From the NCBI GenBank assembly GCA_036852015.1, contig JAANDG010000592.1:1-64000 (forward strand): DNA of 64,000 nt, in the 5' to 3' direction. The notes below the pieces were generated by a model. That model searched no databases and was not told the origin of the DNA. It was given only the letters and a program-made list of their open reading frames with translations. The DNA comes from Pelodera strongyloides (lineage: Eukaryota > Nematoda > Chromadorea > Rhabditida > Rhabditidae). Positions 1-10,716 of this stretch are shown piece after piece. Made by a program: the position numbers and the translations under genes. Positions within the stretch are counted from its first letter, which is position 1. Each line of letters begins with the position of its first letter.

Positions 1-2
1 AA

Positions 3-2756
3 CTCAAGCTGAAGTGGAAGTTCATCCCCGCAATGAGCCCTTGGAACGGAGGAGCCTACGAAAGACTGATTGGCGCCGTGAAAAGCACCCTGCGGAAAAC
101 TGTCCCAAGGAAGATTCTCTCGAATGATGAACTTCACACCTTCGTCGTCGAAGCTGAAGCGATTGTCAACTCCCGCCCACTCCTCTACGATGACAACGAA
201 TCTCGTGTACTTCGACCGATCGATCTGATTCAGCCAGGATGCAAACCTGGAATACCAGTCACTGGAGGAGAACAAGAAGAGTTCGGCGAACAAGACATCA
301 TTCTTGCCTGGAGCAACGCGAAGGAGCGCGTCCGCCTCTTCTGGGAACAATGGACGAGAGAATATCTGCCATCTCTCCGCGAACGCTACCGTACATCTCT
401 GCGACAACACCGACCACTCCACAGACAGCCATGTGCCGGAGAAGTCGTTCTCATTCATGACGAACACAATCCTCCCGCCTGCTGGAAACTCGGACGCATT
501 GTCGAATTGCACGGAAGCCGAGATGGAGACATACGCTCTACGACAGTGAAGACTGCAAACGGAAGAACCATTTCCCGCTCCATAGCACTTCTTCATCCGC
601 TGGAAATGTCACCTTCGCCAACAGCAGCCGAAGAGCAAGAAACCGACGAAACAGAAGGACCCGTTGATCAGAAACTGACTGCTGACCAAGCCGACAAGCA
701 GCAGACTACCAGTTCAGTTGTTCCCCGACACAACTACAACCTCCGCAGCCGCAATGCTGGAATCTACTTCGTCATGACACTTCTCAGCTTGATCGCGACT
801 GCCACTTCCCAGTGCCTGCCAAATGGAGAAGTCGCTATAAAGAATCCGCTGAATCTCTCGCTCCACACGATCTGCAGACATTTCGATCGGTCCGATGGAT
901 GCACGGAAAATCCCTGTCAGTGCAATTTCGGTGAAGTCGCTTGCCAGATGTCGGTACAGAGATCATACAGACAATCGTGGACTGCTGTACTCACCGGTGA
1001 ACACCGACCACACTGGTACCCATCTCACGAAAATGACGTTTCGACAACGAAGAATTTCAACTTCATACGCACCGCAGATGGAAGACGACATCTATTCAAG
1101 GACTTGGAAGTCTTGATTCGTGAAGCTGATCCAGAGAAGCCGTACACCTGCATTGGCCAAGGACAGCCCTACGGAGACGACAAGTTCTGCGAACGTTACT
1201 TGTGTTCCACAAATGGCACTAGTTACTGTGTTATGGGACACGTGGAGCAATACTTCATGCGAACGTCTGTTGGAGACGTTCCCATCAACGCCTATGGAAT
1301 GCAGAAATCGACGGCGTTCGAGAGAAGAATGGAAATTCCCGAGCCAGAGAAAACGTGCGAGGAATGGCAACCACACTGTAATCCCGATGGAACAAGCACG
1401 CTGTTCATTCAACGGAAGACGACACAGAGCCTCCACTTTTGCGTAGAACACAGATGTCAGATGATGACTGCGTCCAACGGAACGACCGTTCATCCTCCAA
1501 GAAGTATGCGCATCCGAAATACCACGTACCAGATCGACTGTCAAGAAACACGGAACCCGCATACGAAGAACATCGCATGCCCTGCCGCTGACAGATGCTT
1601 GATAATCCGGTGTCTACTCTGCAAGGAAGCATGGCACAACCTGGACTGCGTGCAAGACTCACTCAAACTCATCGCCCTCATCACGTTCTGTGCGTCGCTC
1701 ACAGTGATTCTACTTGAGATCATTATTTCCCGATGTTACCGATGTAGAGCTTTGAAGGAGTCCAAGCAAAGAAAAAACGCATCCTGCGATGACGAAGAGA
1801 TCGAGATGCTACCGTTCCGACCACGAGAGCTTACGAAACTCGCTCTCCCCGTACTCATCGTCATGATACTGAAGATCGCTGAAGGATGTGGAGAAGCCGT
1901 GTCGATGACTGCAATGTCGAGCCATTGCCTCACAACTCCAGAACAGCGAAATTGCTCTTTCTTCGAGTCGACAATGCTGACTGCCAGAACTCGCAGTACG
2001 TCGTGCATTCTCCTGAAAGACAACCACGGAGAAGTCATGGAACATGTCGAGATTTTGACCGACTTACGACATCGCTGCATCCCAAGGACTATGTTTTGGA
2101 CTCTTCCGACGATTCTGTCAACGCTGACGGTCCGAAGATGTCCATCCGCCGGTTCTTGCCAAGCAGATACCTGTTCCCGCACTCAGTGGAACACGTCGGT
2201 ACCAGAATTCGGAGAACTGAATCAGGAACCTGGGATTACCCGTTGCGAACAAGCAGAAGGATGCATCACGAACGGATGTTTCTACTGTTCTCCAGGATGT
2301 CGGTTCAGCAAAACAACCATGCTGCACGCGAACACGACCGCAACGGAGATCATTACATGTACATGGGCCAAGGAAATCTTCGTACGAATCAGCGGACGCG
2401 ATGGAATCCTCACCCAATTTGTGACATCCGTGGGCGCCCCAGGGACTTCCATTCTGGATGGAAGGATAATCGTCTCCGCGACCAACTTTGTGTCGGACAT
2501 GGACGAGAACCTTCCGAAGACGTTCGGCCAACAGGATCATCGCTCCTTCATTATAACGGAACGAGACGGAAAGCTAACGGAACTGGTCAGATGTCATCAT
2601 GGAAAGTCTGATGGTCACTTGAGATGCACATTGAACGAAGAACTTGTGGAGTTCAAAATTGCAGACGACATGGTCCACACGCACCCAGAAGGAAATGAAG
2701 AACTCTTCTTTCACATGGCCAACACGGAGCTTCCGACGAGATTTGATGAGTGCTAA
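3..2756 (+). CDS. BEL/Pao integrase C-terminus + DUF5641 + Gn/Gc-like envelope (5' partial)
   Basis: The frame is open from the window edge, so the ATG at 33 is internal. Residues are counted from that ATG. The first ~20 residues carry the integrase block with GGAYERLIG, whose Glu is probably the last of the catalytic D,D,E triad. Residues ~95-190 match DUF5641 (WEQWTREYL, WKLGRIVE, DGDIRSTTVKT, LLHPLE), the usual tail of BEL/Pao integrase. A hydrophobic signal-like segment at ~243-260 opens a Cys-rich ectodomain. A TM segment lies at ~546-566, then a basic tail, then a second hydrophobic signal at ~604-618 before another Cys-rich ectodomain. This tandem layout is that of phlebovirus Gn followed by the class II fusion protein Gc. 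The frame stops at 2756 inside the second ectodomain. Family assignment is from motifs and layout. Confidence 0.88.
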   Translation, partial: LKLKWKFIPAMSPWNGGAYERLIGAVKSTLRKTVPRKILSNDELHTFVVEAEAIVNSRPLLYDDNESRVLRPIDLIQPGCKPGIPVTGGEQEEFGEQDIILAWSNAKERVRLFWEQWTREYLPSLRERYRTSLRQHRPLHRQPCAGEVVLIHDEHNPPACWKLGRIVELHGSRDGDIRSTTVKTANGRTISRSIALLHPLEMSPSPTAAEEQETDETEGPVDQKLTADQADKQQTTSSVVPRHNYNLRSRNAGIYFVMTLLSLIATATSQCLPNGEVAIKNPLNLSLHTICRHFDRSDGCTENPCQCNFGEVACQMSVQRSYRQSWTAVLTGEHRPHWYPSHENDVSTTKNFNFIRTADGRRHLFKDLEVLIREADPEKPYTCIGQGQPYGDDKFCERYLCSTNGTSYCVMGHVEQYFMRTSVGDVPINAYGMQKSTAFERRMEIPEPEKTCEEWQPHCNPDGTSTLFIQRKTTQSLHFCVEHRCQMMTASNGTTVHPPRSMRIRNTTYQIDCQETRNPHTKNIACPAADRCLIIRCLLCKEAWHNLDCVQDSLKLIALITFCASLTVILLEIIISRCYRCRALKESKQRKNASCDDEEIEMLPFRPRELTKLALPVLIVMILKIAEGCGEAVSMTAMSSHCLTTPEQRNCSFFESTMLTARTRSTSCILLKDNHGEVMEHVEILTDLRHRCIPRTMFWTLPTILSTLTVRRCPSAGSCQADTCSRTQWNTSVPEFGELNQEPGITRCEQAEGCITNGCFYCSPGCRFSKTTMLHANTTATEIITCTWAKEIFVRISGRDGILTQFVTSVGAPGTSILDGRIIVSATNFVSDMDENLPKTFGQQDHRSFIITERDGKLTELVRCHHGKSDGHLRCTLNEELVEFKIADDMVHTHPEGNEELFFHMANTELPTRFDEC

Positions 2757-3322
2757 TCTTCAACAGCCACTCCGGAATACTGGCACAAGGAGAGGGAGCT
2801 GTGGCGCTGCAGATTGACGTTCAAGGGTACACCGCCGCTGTGGACACAGAGATGAATTTCTGTTCGATATCAGAAATTGCCGTGACTGGATGTGCCAATT
2901 GTCGGCAAGGAGCACGGATCGATTACAACTGCTCTACCAGCTTTGGACATCCCCAGCTCGCGGTGGCCACCTGTCCATCGACCACTTTCACGGCCAATTG
3001 CGGGAGCGGAAGACATGAGAACACGTACGCAACAATCTCGATGGCTGAACTTGACGAGATGTGTAGCTTACGTTGTCCCGGTGGAATCCAGACCTTCAGA
3101 CTGAAAGCTTCCATTACATACTTGGAAGACTACGATGAGCACTGGAGGTTCACGGAGGCGGACGAGAAGAAGGAGGTGAACGTAGTTACTGACTTTATAG
3201 ATAGCATTTTTTCTAGCATGACCGATTATATGAAGAAGACTGTAATTACCATTTTTGTAGTATTCGTGATATATGTCATTTTCAGAATTACTTTATTTAT
3301 AGCCAAATACCTTTGTATCTAA
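2750..3322 (+). CDS. C-terminal part of the Gc-like envelope, in a shifted frame
   Basis: This frame overlaps the previous one by a few bases and has no ATG at its beginning. It continues the Cys-rich ectodomain and ends in a strongly hydrophobic membrane anchor at about residues 163-187, followed by a short tail. It supplies exactly what the upstream frame lacks, the membrane-proximal part and anchor of the fusion protein. I read the pair as one ancestral envelope gene broken by an indel near 2740-2760. Programmed frameshifting is possible but no slippery heptamer stands out. Confidence 0.75.
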   Translation: MLIFNSHSGILAQGEGAVALQIDVQGYTAAVDTEMNFCSISEIAVTGCANCRQGARIDYNCSTSFGHPQLAVATCPSTTFTANCGSGRHENTYATISMAELDEMCSLRCPGGIQTFRLKASITYLEDYDEHWRFTEADEKKEVNVVTDFIDSIFSSMTDYMKKTVITIFVVFVIYVIFRITLFIAKYLCI

Positions 3323-4060
3323 CATTATGTGTGCTTCAATTGCTTCAATTATATGTAAGTTTGAATAGTATCGGACTAACCCTTTTTCATGTACTATTAC
3401 TACTAACCTCTTCATGTTATTTATGTTCATTATAGATGTTCATGCTAACTTATTGTATTGAAATTTGATTGATTTTAAATCTACGTTTTGTCGCTAACCA
3501 GTTATCTATTTAACTTTAATTTTCTAGTGTTCTTATACTCGATATGTTAACCATCTTTCATTTGCTATGGTTTAGCATCATGATTAATTTCCATTTCTAA
3601 CTGTAGCATATAACCACTTCAATCCACTAACCATTAATTCATTGTTCATTCGCCGTGGCCCGGAGTGTCTTGAATGTCAATTCAAGGATAATTTAGTTTG
3701 AGATATTTAATTAATTATTATGTATTCTATGGTTATATATAGTTATGCATTTTCATAGTTTATAATCGCACAGCGCACAGTAATATAATACACTATTATG
3801 CCAATCATAACCCACAGTTTATACCATATGTAATATGATCCTCTCTTTGTTCCTTTGTATCTGTATCTCTAATGATTGTTATACTATGTCATTATTGTCT
3901 CTATCTATGATGTCTCTCATCGGAGTATATAAGGCCACAATCTACTATAATAAATGAGGTTCAACCCTTTCCAAAACTATCGTCGTTCGTCTCGCAATAC
4001 AAGTCAAGTGGTTCAATGCAATGTACATGCTTATGGCTTGTTCCGTAGTCGTCCTGACAC
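3323..4060 (+). repeat. Probable 3' LTR of the BEL/Pao element
   Basis: AT-rich non-coding DNA directly after the envelope stop. A TATA-like TATATAAGG sits at 3926-3934 and an AATAAA at 3949-3954, the order expected at the U3/R boundary of an LTR. Both borders are approximate because the 5' LTR is outside the window. Confidence 0.5.
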
Positions 4061-4069
4061 TTTCTGCAG

Positions 4070-4330
4070 ACATCCGCGCGAGTTGGGTGTGCGCGCTGAC
4101 ATACCGCTGACATAGAGTGCGCGCGCAGTCTTTCCCGCGTGGTCAAAGTGTGCGCGCGATCTTTTCCGACGTCTTCCGAAAAATATATGTAAAAATCATA
4201 ATTTTTGGTCAATTTTTTCCGCCCAACTGTGCGCGCAGACTTTCCCACAGACATTCCCGCGCAGTGCGCCCTGCAAAACCGCACTGCGCGGGTTAGGTTC
4301 AAATTATTAGGCAGATTGCTCGACGTCTTC
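4070..4330. repeat. Copy of the 'gcgggaaagtctgcg' GC-rich repeat family
   Basis: Repeated GCGCGCAGTCTTTCCC / GCGCGCAGACTTTCCC blocks, the reverse complement of units seen at 24690-25005 and 61250-61350. It lies just past the LTR and may be an insertion into it. The right end (4316-4337, CGACGTCTTCGGGC) resembles the end of another dispersed repeat at 28186-28375. Confidence 0.6.
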
Positions 4331-4482
4331 GGGCTCGGGCATGCAAGACAGCATGTGGCATTCCTACTATTCGCTCACTTTACGACTTGGTGATCATTGC
4401 TCATACCATCCCTCCACGGCCACCCACTCCTTTTTGGGATGTTGTCCAGTCGGTGGTGTCAGTCCAGCTGTCCCGTTGCCGT

Positions 4483-4486
4483 ACTC

Positions 4487-4522
<36 letters not shown>

Positions 4523-4555
4523 ACTCTCTCTCTTTCTCTCGCTCTCCATCTCCCT
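4483..4555. repeat. (CT)n microsatellite
   Basis: Nearly pure CT dinucleotides with a few interruptions. Confidence 0.95.
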
Positions 4556-4972
4556 GTCTCCCCACACCTCCCAAAACAATGCCCAGCTCCCCAATACAGC
4601 TCATGGACACTACGATTGATTGTCTGGAGCTGTTCTCCGCTCTCTCTTTTCTATTATGTGCTCCGCTCAACGCTCAACGTTTTAGCCAGCAAATCTTGGT
4701 TAGCAAATGATCATCTATGCATGGTGAACGATTTGTGTAGGAACTCGAAGTTTGTAGTCTTCCAAGCTTCTTACACGTTCTGGTATTTCAGGGAATTGAA
4801 AGCACCAGTACGCAAGCTCGCAATCAGTAAGGTCCTAATGTTCTGAACGCTTTAACTTCATTGGCTTTCAACGATTCCCCAAATCTCATTCTGACCTCTT
4901 GCTCTGCTCATTGCACAGATCTGACAGATCTTCCATTGCTTGTGCATGCTGCATTTCTCTTACATCTCCACC

Positions 4973-4973
4973 C

Positions 4974-5012
<39 letters not shown>

Positions 5013-5026
5013 CCTCTCTCTCATAC
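4973..5026. repeat. (CT)n microsatellite
   Basis: CT dinucleotide run with minor interruptions. Confidence 0.95.
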
Positions 5027-5989
5027 ACCCAGCTGAGTCCCTGGTTACCGTTGTCAATCTCAGCTCCTTTCGTGAAAGGACTAGAGCCCTCCACGCCAGG
5101 AAGATATATACAGAATGGCTACATAGGGTGAAGCTCGCAGAATAACGAATTCAAAATATGGAACTACCAATCTGGAGAATAAAAAATTATATAGTTCCAC
5201 GGATGCTATGTGACAATGTGATAATTTATGAGCTGGGTCATAAACCACACAGAAGTTTGCGCACGGCGTGGCCGTCGCGGCAAACGTGCATGAAATTTCA
5301 TCGCGGCGTGTCTACCTTTCGCCTCGAAACCACACGAAACCACAAGTTGAGTTATGATTATGAAAGTGACAAGAGTTGTGTTGTTAAAGAGAACATAGAA
5401 ATCATATCTAAAGATGGTTTGAAAACAAGCTTTTACCTAATATCTCTCTCTACCTATCTCTAGCTGTCTCGAGCTTTCTCTTTGTCTCTCACCCTCGCTC
5501 ACACTCTCCTCTCAGCTCACTGCAATGTACTATTTCGCTAACAGTCTTGTCGGAAACCTGCTGGTAGTTGAGTAAACTCACGCTGCCCAGGCCAGTTAGA
5601 CAACTTCAAAGAGAACGTCTCAACTCGAGATCCCCAGACTTTGAAGGAGCGAGAGAGCGAGCAAACCCAGAGGAGCAGAGGTCATGGTCAACAAAACGTG
5701 TGACCTCGAGCTCGCTCCATTCCCAACAACACTGCCCCTCAGTTTTGTTTGGGTGGCTCAAACTCGAAAAACTAAAATCAATTTTTGGGTTTGTGGGAGT
5801 TTCGAAACTACAGGTACAAGTTCGACCCAGCACCAGTTTCATTTATTCGCGCGCAATTTCTAGGGCATTCCATAGGCAAACCCCAAGAAAGTTTCTTTCT
5901 GATAGAGTTTTTGTGAGCATGACTTTTTATCCTTATACCTCACTCAACTACACACTTCAATTGACGGTTGGGAGCGATTTATAAGGGAG

Positions 5990-5992
5990 CAG

Positions 5993-6019
<27 letters not shown>
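5990..6019. repeat. (CT)n microsatellite
   Basis: Short pure CT run. Confidence 0.9.
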
Positions 6020-6023
<4 letters not shown>

Positions 6024-6648
6024 TTCTCTCCAGGGTAGGATTCTTTATGTTTATTATCATTATTACCCTTATCCATGAGCAAAAAAACTCGTTTCTTTTT
6101 GAACCACATAATGGAACGCAGTTTGCATATAATACACGTCTTGTCAAATCACCAGCCATACCGCTTTAACCCCTCCCCTCTGTTCAGCTCCAGTTTCGGG
6201 GATGGGTGGTTATTGGGGAGTCGCGCTCCTCTCACATCAATATTACTATATATGGAGCGAGCGTAGGAAGTAGGACAACCAGAAAAGAATAGTTACTAGG
6301 GTGAGAGTCAGAGAGTCTCAATACTCTCTCTACTCTCCGTCTCTGCCACCTCCGGGGTGAGGCCCCTCTTTTGGAGGCTGAGCCAGCACCATGACCACTC
6401 ACCCTCCATGCAACCCGCCCTCCCCTAAATATGCCTTCCGCCCCCCAGCTGTTCGATTTTTGTAGTTTGTAGTCTCTTTCGTAGTTTATAGTCTCAAATA
6501 TAATATTGTGCAAGTTTGCGCTTCTTATAGTTGAATTATCATTACTGTAGTTCTACAGTATATCTTCAGAAATCTAACCACAACAGGGTTGACGTGGATA
6601 GCCTGCAAGCTAACTGTATAGTATTTAGCGTGAGACTGCTTTATGGAA

Positions 6649-6691
6649 TGAGCGAAAGAGAGAGAAAGAGAGAGAGAAAGAGAAAGAGAGC

Positions 6692-6722
<31 letters not shown>

Positions 6723-6770
6723 TCAGGGTTAGAGAGAGATAGAGATAGAGAGATAGAAGATAGAGAGTAA
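6649..6770. repeat. (GA)n microsatellite
   Basis: GAGA/GAAAGA run, the complementary orientation to the CT tracts. Confidence 0.95.
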
Positions 6771-7394
6771 TGTTTTCTTATCAGTGATAAATTTCTTGAA
6801 AAGCGACCCCCAATACTCTTGTTTTTGTTGTTCCTATCACAAAATCGCCTAAAATGTCACTCCAAGCTGTCAATGCCATTTTTTTCTGATGTTTTAAGCA
6901 CTATAACTGTCAGTAGTTAGAGACTTTTATTTCTTAGGTGGTCTCAACACTTTCAAAATAGATTATCTATCATAATTATAGTTCACTGGTACACAAAAGT
7001 TCGGAGCGGTACAGCACTAGGAGTTGTACCAATTGGTTAGAGCTTGGGCCCATTGCCCCCAAGAATAGGCCCCAAGAATATGGGTATTCTAATTCGTGTG
7101 TACGTTACCAGCACATCACTATCAGCTCCTTGTCACGAACTAATAATTTAGTGCTTTCACATTCATATAATAAATAAACTGTGATATGCATCTTTTCATT
7201 AATCCTATTATATTATTGTTAGCTTTTGACATTATTTTATCGTAAAACTACTGTAAGTCTATTGTCTGTGACCTGTATTTACATTATTGGTTTTGTCTAT
7301 ACGTATACGTATGTATATACAAAGTGACAAAAGCCGCTTCGATTTTCCGCTAGAAGCTGAAACGTGGCGTTCTATTCTGTTTTGACACACGTTG

Positions 7395-7560
7395 ACATCT
7401 ACGCAAATAGACCATTTGGTGACCATGTGGTGACCAGTTGATGACGGTTTTCGAGAAAACTTGTTTATGACAAAGTCACCAATTTCTCACCAAATTGTCA
7501 GTGACAGACCGTTTTTTTTTGTGACCTGGGCAATTATTCCGTTTTCCTGTGTAAGGCAAT
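7395..7560. repeat. MITE-3 family copy ('GGTGACC' repeat)
   Basis: Repeated TTGGTGACCA / TGGTGACCAG words, then GACGGTTTTCGAGAAAACTTG and a terminal GGCAATTATTCCGTTTTCCTGTGT. The same words recur at 12655-12880, 18855-19010, 23340-24010, 29795-29885, 33905-34085 and 63232-63345, which shows a dispersed family. Confidence 0.65.
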
Positions 7561-7757
7561 TATTTACCAAAGTCAAAGCAATTATTTATAGAAAATTATT
7601 TTCAATATTTTTTCATGTATTATACCCCATCATGATTTTTTCGTTTCCTTCTATCTATTCGTTCCACACGTAAAGAATAATCACTCTTTTTGTCAGTGTT
7701 GTGAATCATAGTTCTGCGTTCGTCAATAAGGTTTAAGATTGCGTTTTTCGTTTTTCG

Positions 7758-7922
7758 TTTTAGCTGTATATCATCCGATTTTGAAATGTATGTTGGACGC
7801 TGCATTCCCATGTAGTGTATGCAAATAACTGCTCAAAAGTGCTCGATTTTTTTTCTCTGATTATATTTATTTACATGCAGTTGTCTTGTATACGTTTTAA
7901 AAAATCGGCTGTTACATCGCTT
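7758..7922. repeat. MITE-1 copy (TTAAAGCG palindromic element), diverged
   Basis: Ends in ATCGCTTTAA with CGGCTGTTACATCG beside it, and begins AGCTGTATATCATCCGATTTTGAAA. The centre carries ATGCAAAT. It sits about 60 bp before the first coding exon of the next gene. Confidence 0.7.
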
Positions 7923-7964
7923 TAATTTCATGAATTATGTTATATTTTTTACTGGTTCTAACCA

Positions 7965-7983
7965 TATTTTTTCTGTTTTGCAG
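7965..7983 (+). promoter_or_regulatory. Probable trans-splice (spliced leader) acceptor
   Basis: A pyrimidine-rich TTTTTTCTGTTTTGCAG ends 8 bases before the first in-frame ATG at 7992 and no coding exon can be seen upstream. An outron followed by such an acceptor is typical of SL1 trans-spliced nematode genes. An ordinary acceptor after a 5' UTR exon is the alternative. Confidence 0.5.
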
Positions 7984-7991
7984 CTGAAACT

Positions 7992-9856
7992 ATGCTAAAG
8001 GGGCTCTTCAAAAGCGAGCGAACTACACGGTGGGTGAAAATTTATTAATATATTATGTCTGGATTCTTTATATAAAACTTAGTTATAAGTGAAGGGACCA
8101 AAGCTAAAAGCCGGTGAGCAGAATTCAGTAAGTGTACTTGGGCGAAAATGTCGCTCGGCGAGAGTCTGGTGAAGGCTAGGATAGGTGCGCGGCGTTATTG
8201 CCAACAATGCTGGAGATAGAACCATATAGTCGCAACCTGAAAATTGGCATGCAAGCGGCAACGGCGCACATTACGGCGTGCAAGCGGCGTGGAAAAAAAG
8301 TTGCAAGCCGTTGGTTTGTGGCGTGCAAGTTTGCCATAAAGTTGCCGCTTGCACGCCGTACTCACGCCATTTCGCCTCGGACTTTTGGCGTGGAAGCGGA
8401 GGCAAGTTGCACACCATTTCCATTCCGCGTGCATTTTTGCACGCCAGCCCGTTGCCAAATGGACTTTGCACCCCGAAAGGTTACCGCTTGCACGCCAACT
8501 ATCGTCAGTGATTCGGAAAGACTAGGATAGGAGCGCGGCGAAAGTCAGGCGCACCTGGGCTTTTTTCGCCGCGTACCATCGAACTTTCAAATTGTCTACG
8601 AGACTAGCTTGACCTAGTTTAGAGGTCAGACCGTCAGATGACTAATTGTAAGTTTACTTAAATATGCTAATTTGTTTTGCTTGTTTAGAGAACGTAAAGC
8701 TTCGACAGAAGATGGCGAATACGGTGAAGAATGCCATTTCGACCTGGGCGTTGATTTGAGGTTTGTATACAGTATTTTCATTTTTGTAATTCCTTTATGT
8801 ATTTTATGGTCTATAGTATGTTTTTTATAGCTTGTAGTCTCGCCAATATACGTGAAACACTCCATTTCTGCTTATAATTAGTCGAACTATGATCAAAATC
8901 TTGATCAATAAATGATCAAAGTTGGGATATCCTGGAGGTTACCGTATTCGGTCCTTTCTCTGTTGCTCTCTCTCTCTCTCCGCCTATCTCTCTCTGTCTC
9001 TCCGCCTATCTCTCTCTGCGGTCTCTCTCTCCGTCTCTCTCTCTCCGTCTCTCTCCCTCCCTCCCTCCCTCTCTCTCTCTCGGACTCCTTTAAGTCCCAT
9101 ACGTTGATAGTTTATACAAAAATGTAACGCTACTTCGCATGGTGTGCCTAGGTCTAGATAGATGCGTTCTCATAAGTAAATTACAGTAAATTTTGCCGAT
9201 CATATTTCTGTTTTTGCTACATTTTTCTGTGCTCCATGACCACTGTATGCTAATGTGCATATGACCTTTACCTCATTTGCGCACAGTAATCGCTTTGGTG
9301 CGATCTTTAAAATACAACTTTGCTGCTCCATAGTATGCGCCCATGCTCACACGCGGACCTGCGCGTGACCGTGAGAACCAGCTCCGAGTCTTAGCTCCTC
9401 TCCCCGTCGGGTTCTCTTCCTTCCCTCTCTCTTTTCCCTTCTCTCTCTCTCTCTCGCTCTCTCTCTCTCTCATTGAGTCTGATAGAACCACGCACCGCTG
9501 CGCTCCGAGCTCTCAGTCAGTTCTCACTAACAGCGAGCGAACCCTTTTCTCATTGATCGGAACCACGCACCGCTGCGCTCCGAGCTCTCAGTCAGTTCTC
9601 ACTAACAGCGAGCGAACCCTTTTCTCATTGATCGGCTCCTTCTCCTTAGCTTGGCAAATATGAAATTGTGGTAGATTTTTTCAAATGATGGTCCTTATCC
9701 CGTATTCATTTGTTCTTTGATTTCACGTGCTTACGATTAGATTTTGTTAATGAAATGATGTGTCTTGCAAAGGCAAAGAAACCACTGGTATGCATCCATG
9801 TTCCTGTTCTCTAGCTAAAACATACATGCCTCTCTGTCTCCTTCTCTCTCTCTCCT

Positions 9857-9901
<45 letters not shown>

Positions 9902-10629
9902 ACCGTACTTTCACACTATCCCCAGAAATCACACCAACTACTGATGACCAATCACTCTTCAAGTAAAGTCATGTTGTCATGTAGGTGTGGCTCCATGTCC
10001 TGCAACTTATCTCTTCCTTGTCTTGCACTTCTCGCCTCTCTCCGATTCCCGTTATATTTGCCGTCACCTGCTGTTTTCGCTCTCTTCACAACCATTATCT
10101 ATGCCTTTTAGAATTCCTTCCTGTCTCTGTATCTCTCACAGAACCTTCTCTCTTGTGCTTCTGATACGATGCCGTAAGCTAACAGAGCGCAAGGAGATTC
10201 ATCAATGAGGTAGCTGTGGGCAGAGGGAGAGAGAGAGCGAGAGAGACAGTAAGAGAGAAAGGGAGAAGTAGAGACAGAGAGAAAGAGAGAAGTGCTCAAA
10301 AGCCAGCTCGCCTCCCAGTCAAGAGCATTAGCTCTAATTCTCCTGTCCACTCCTGATTCCGAGCGCTCTCTCGGTCTTTATCGTCGCTCGTCTCCTCGTC
10401 GACAGCGCTCTCTACGTCGAGTATCTATCTCAACAATTCATCTCGATCTCCCGTTTTGGGCTGGGAACCCCCTCCCACAATCTATTCTCCCAAAGAGGCC
10501 CATCCCATTCTCCTCAACTATAGGACTCCCAAAATTGGGAAGGAGAACAGCCGTCCCATTTCGTACAAATTATAGGTCTATGAATATTGTAGTTTTCTCT
10601 CATCCTCTCTCTTTCTCTCTCTCACTCTT

Positions 10630-10716
<87 letters not shown>

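Larger units (their letters stand above)
1..4060 (+). mobile_element. BEL/Pao retroelement with envelope, 3' part
   Basis: This is the 3' portion of an LTR retroelement cut by the window start. In order it holds the end of the integrase, a DUF5641 tail, an envelope polyprotein in two overlapping frames, and a probable 3' LTR with a TATA-like box and AATAAA. Gag, protease, RT and the 5' LTR lie outside the window. Envelope-bearing BEL elements with phlebovirus-like glycoproteins are known from nematodes (the Cer7 and Tas group). The right edge near 4060 is an estimate because no second LTR is available for comparison. Confidence 0.85.
4331..7960. other. Intergenic region, no gene seen
   Basis: No supportable coding exon on either strand. 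It holds CT microsatellites, a tRNA-like segment near 7017-7095 and two MITE-family copies described separately. Open frames here are low-complexity Ser/Leu or Arg/Glu translations of (CT)n and (GA)n. Confidence 0.7.
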
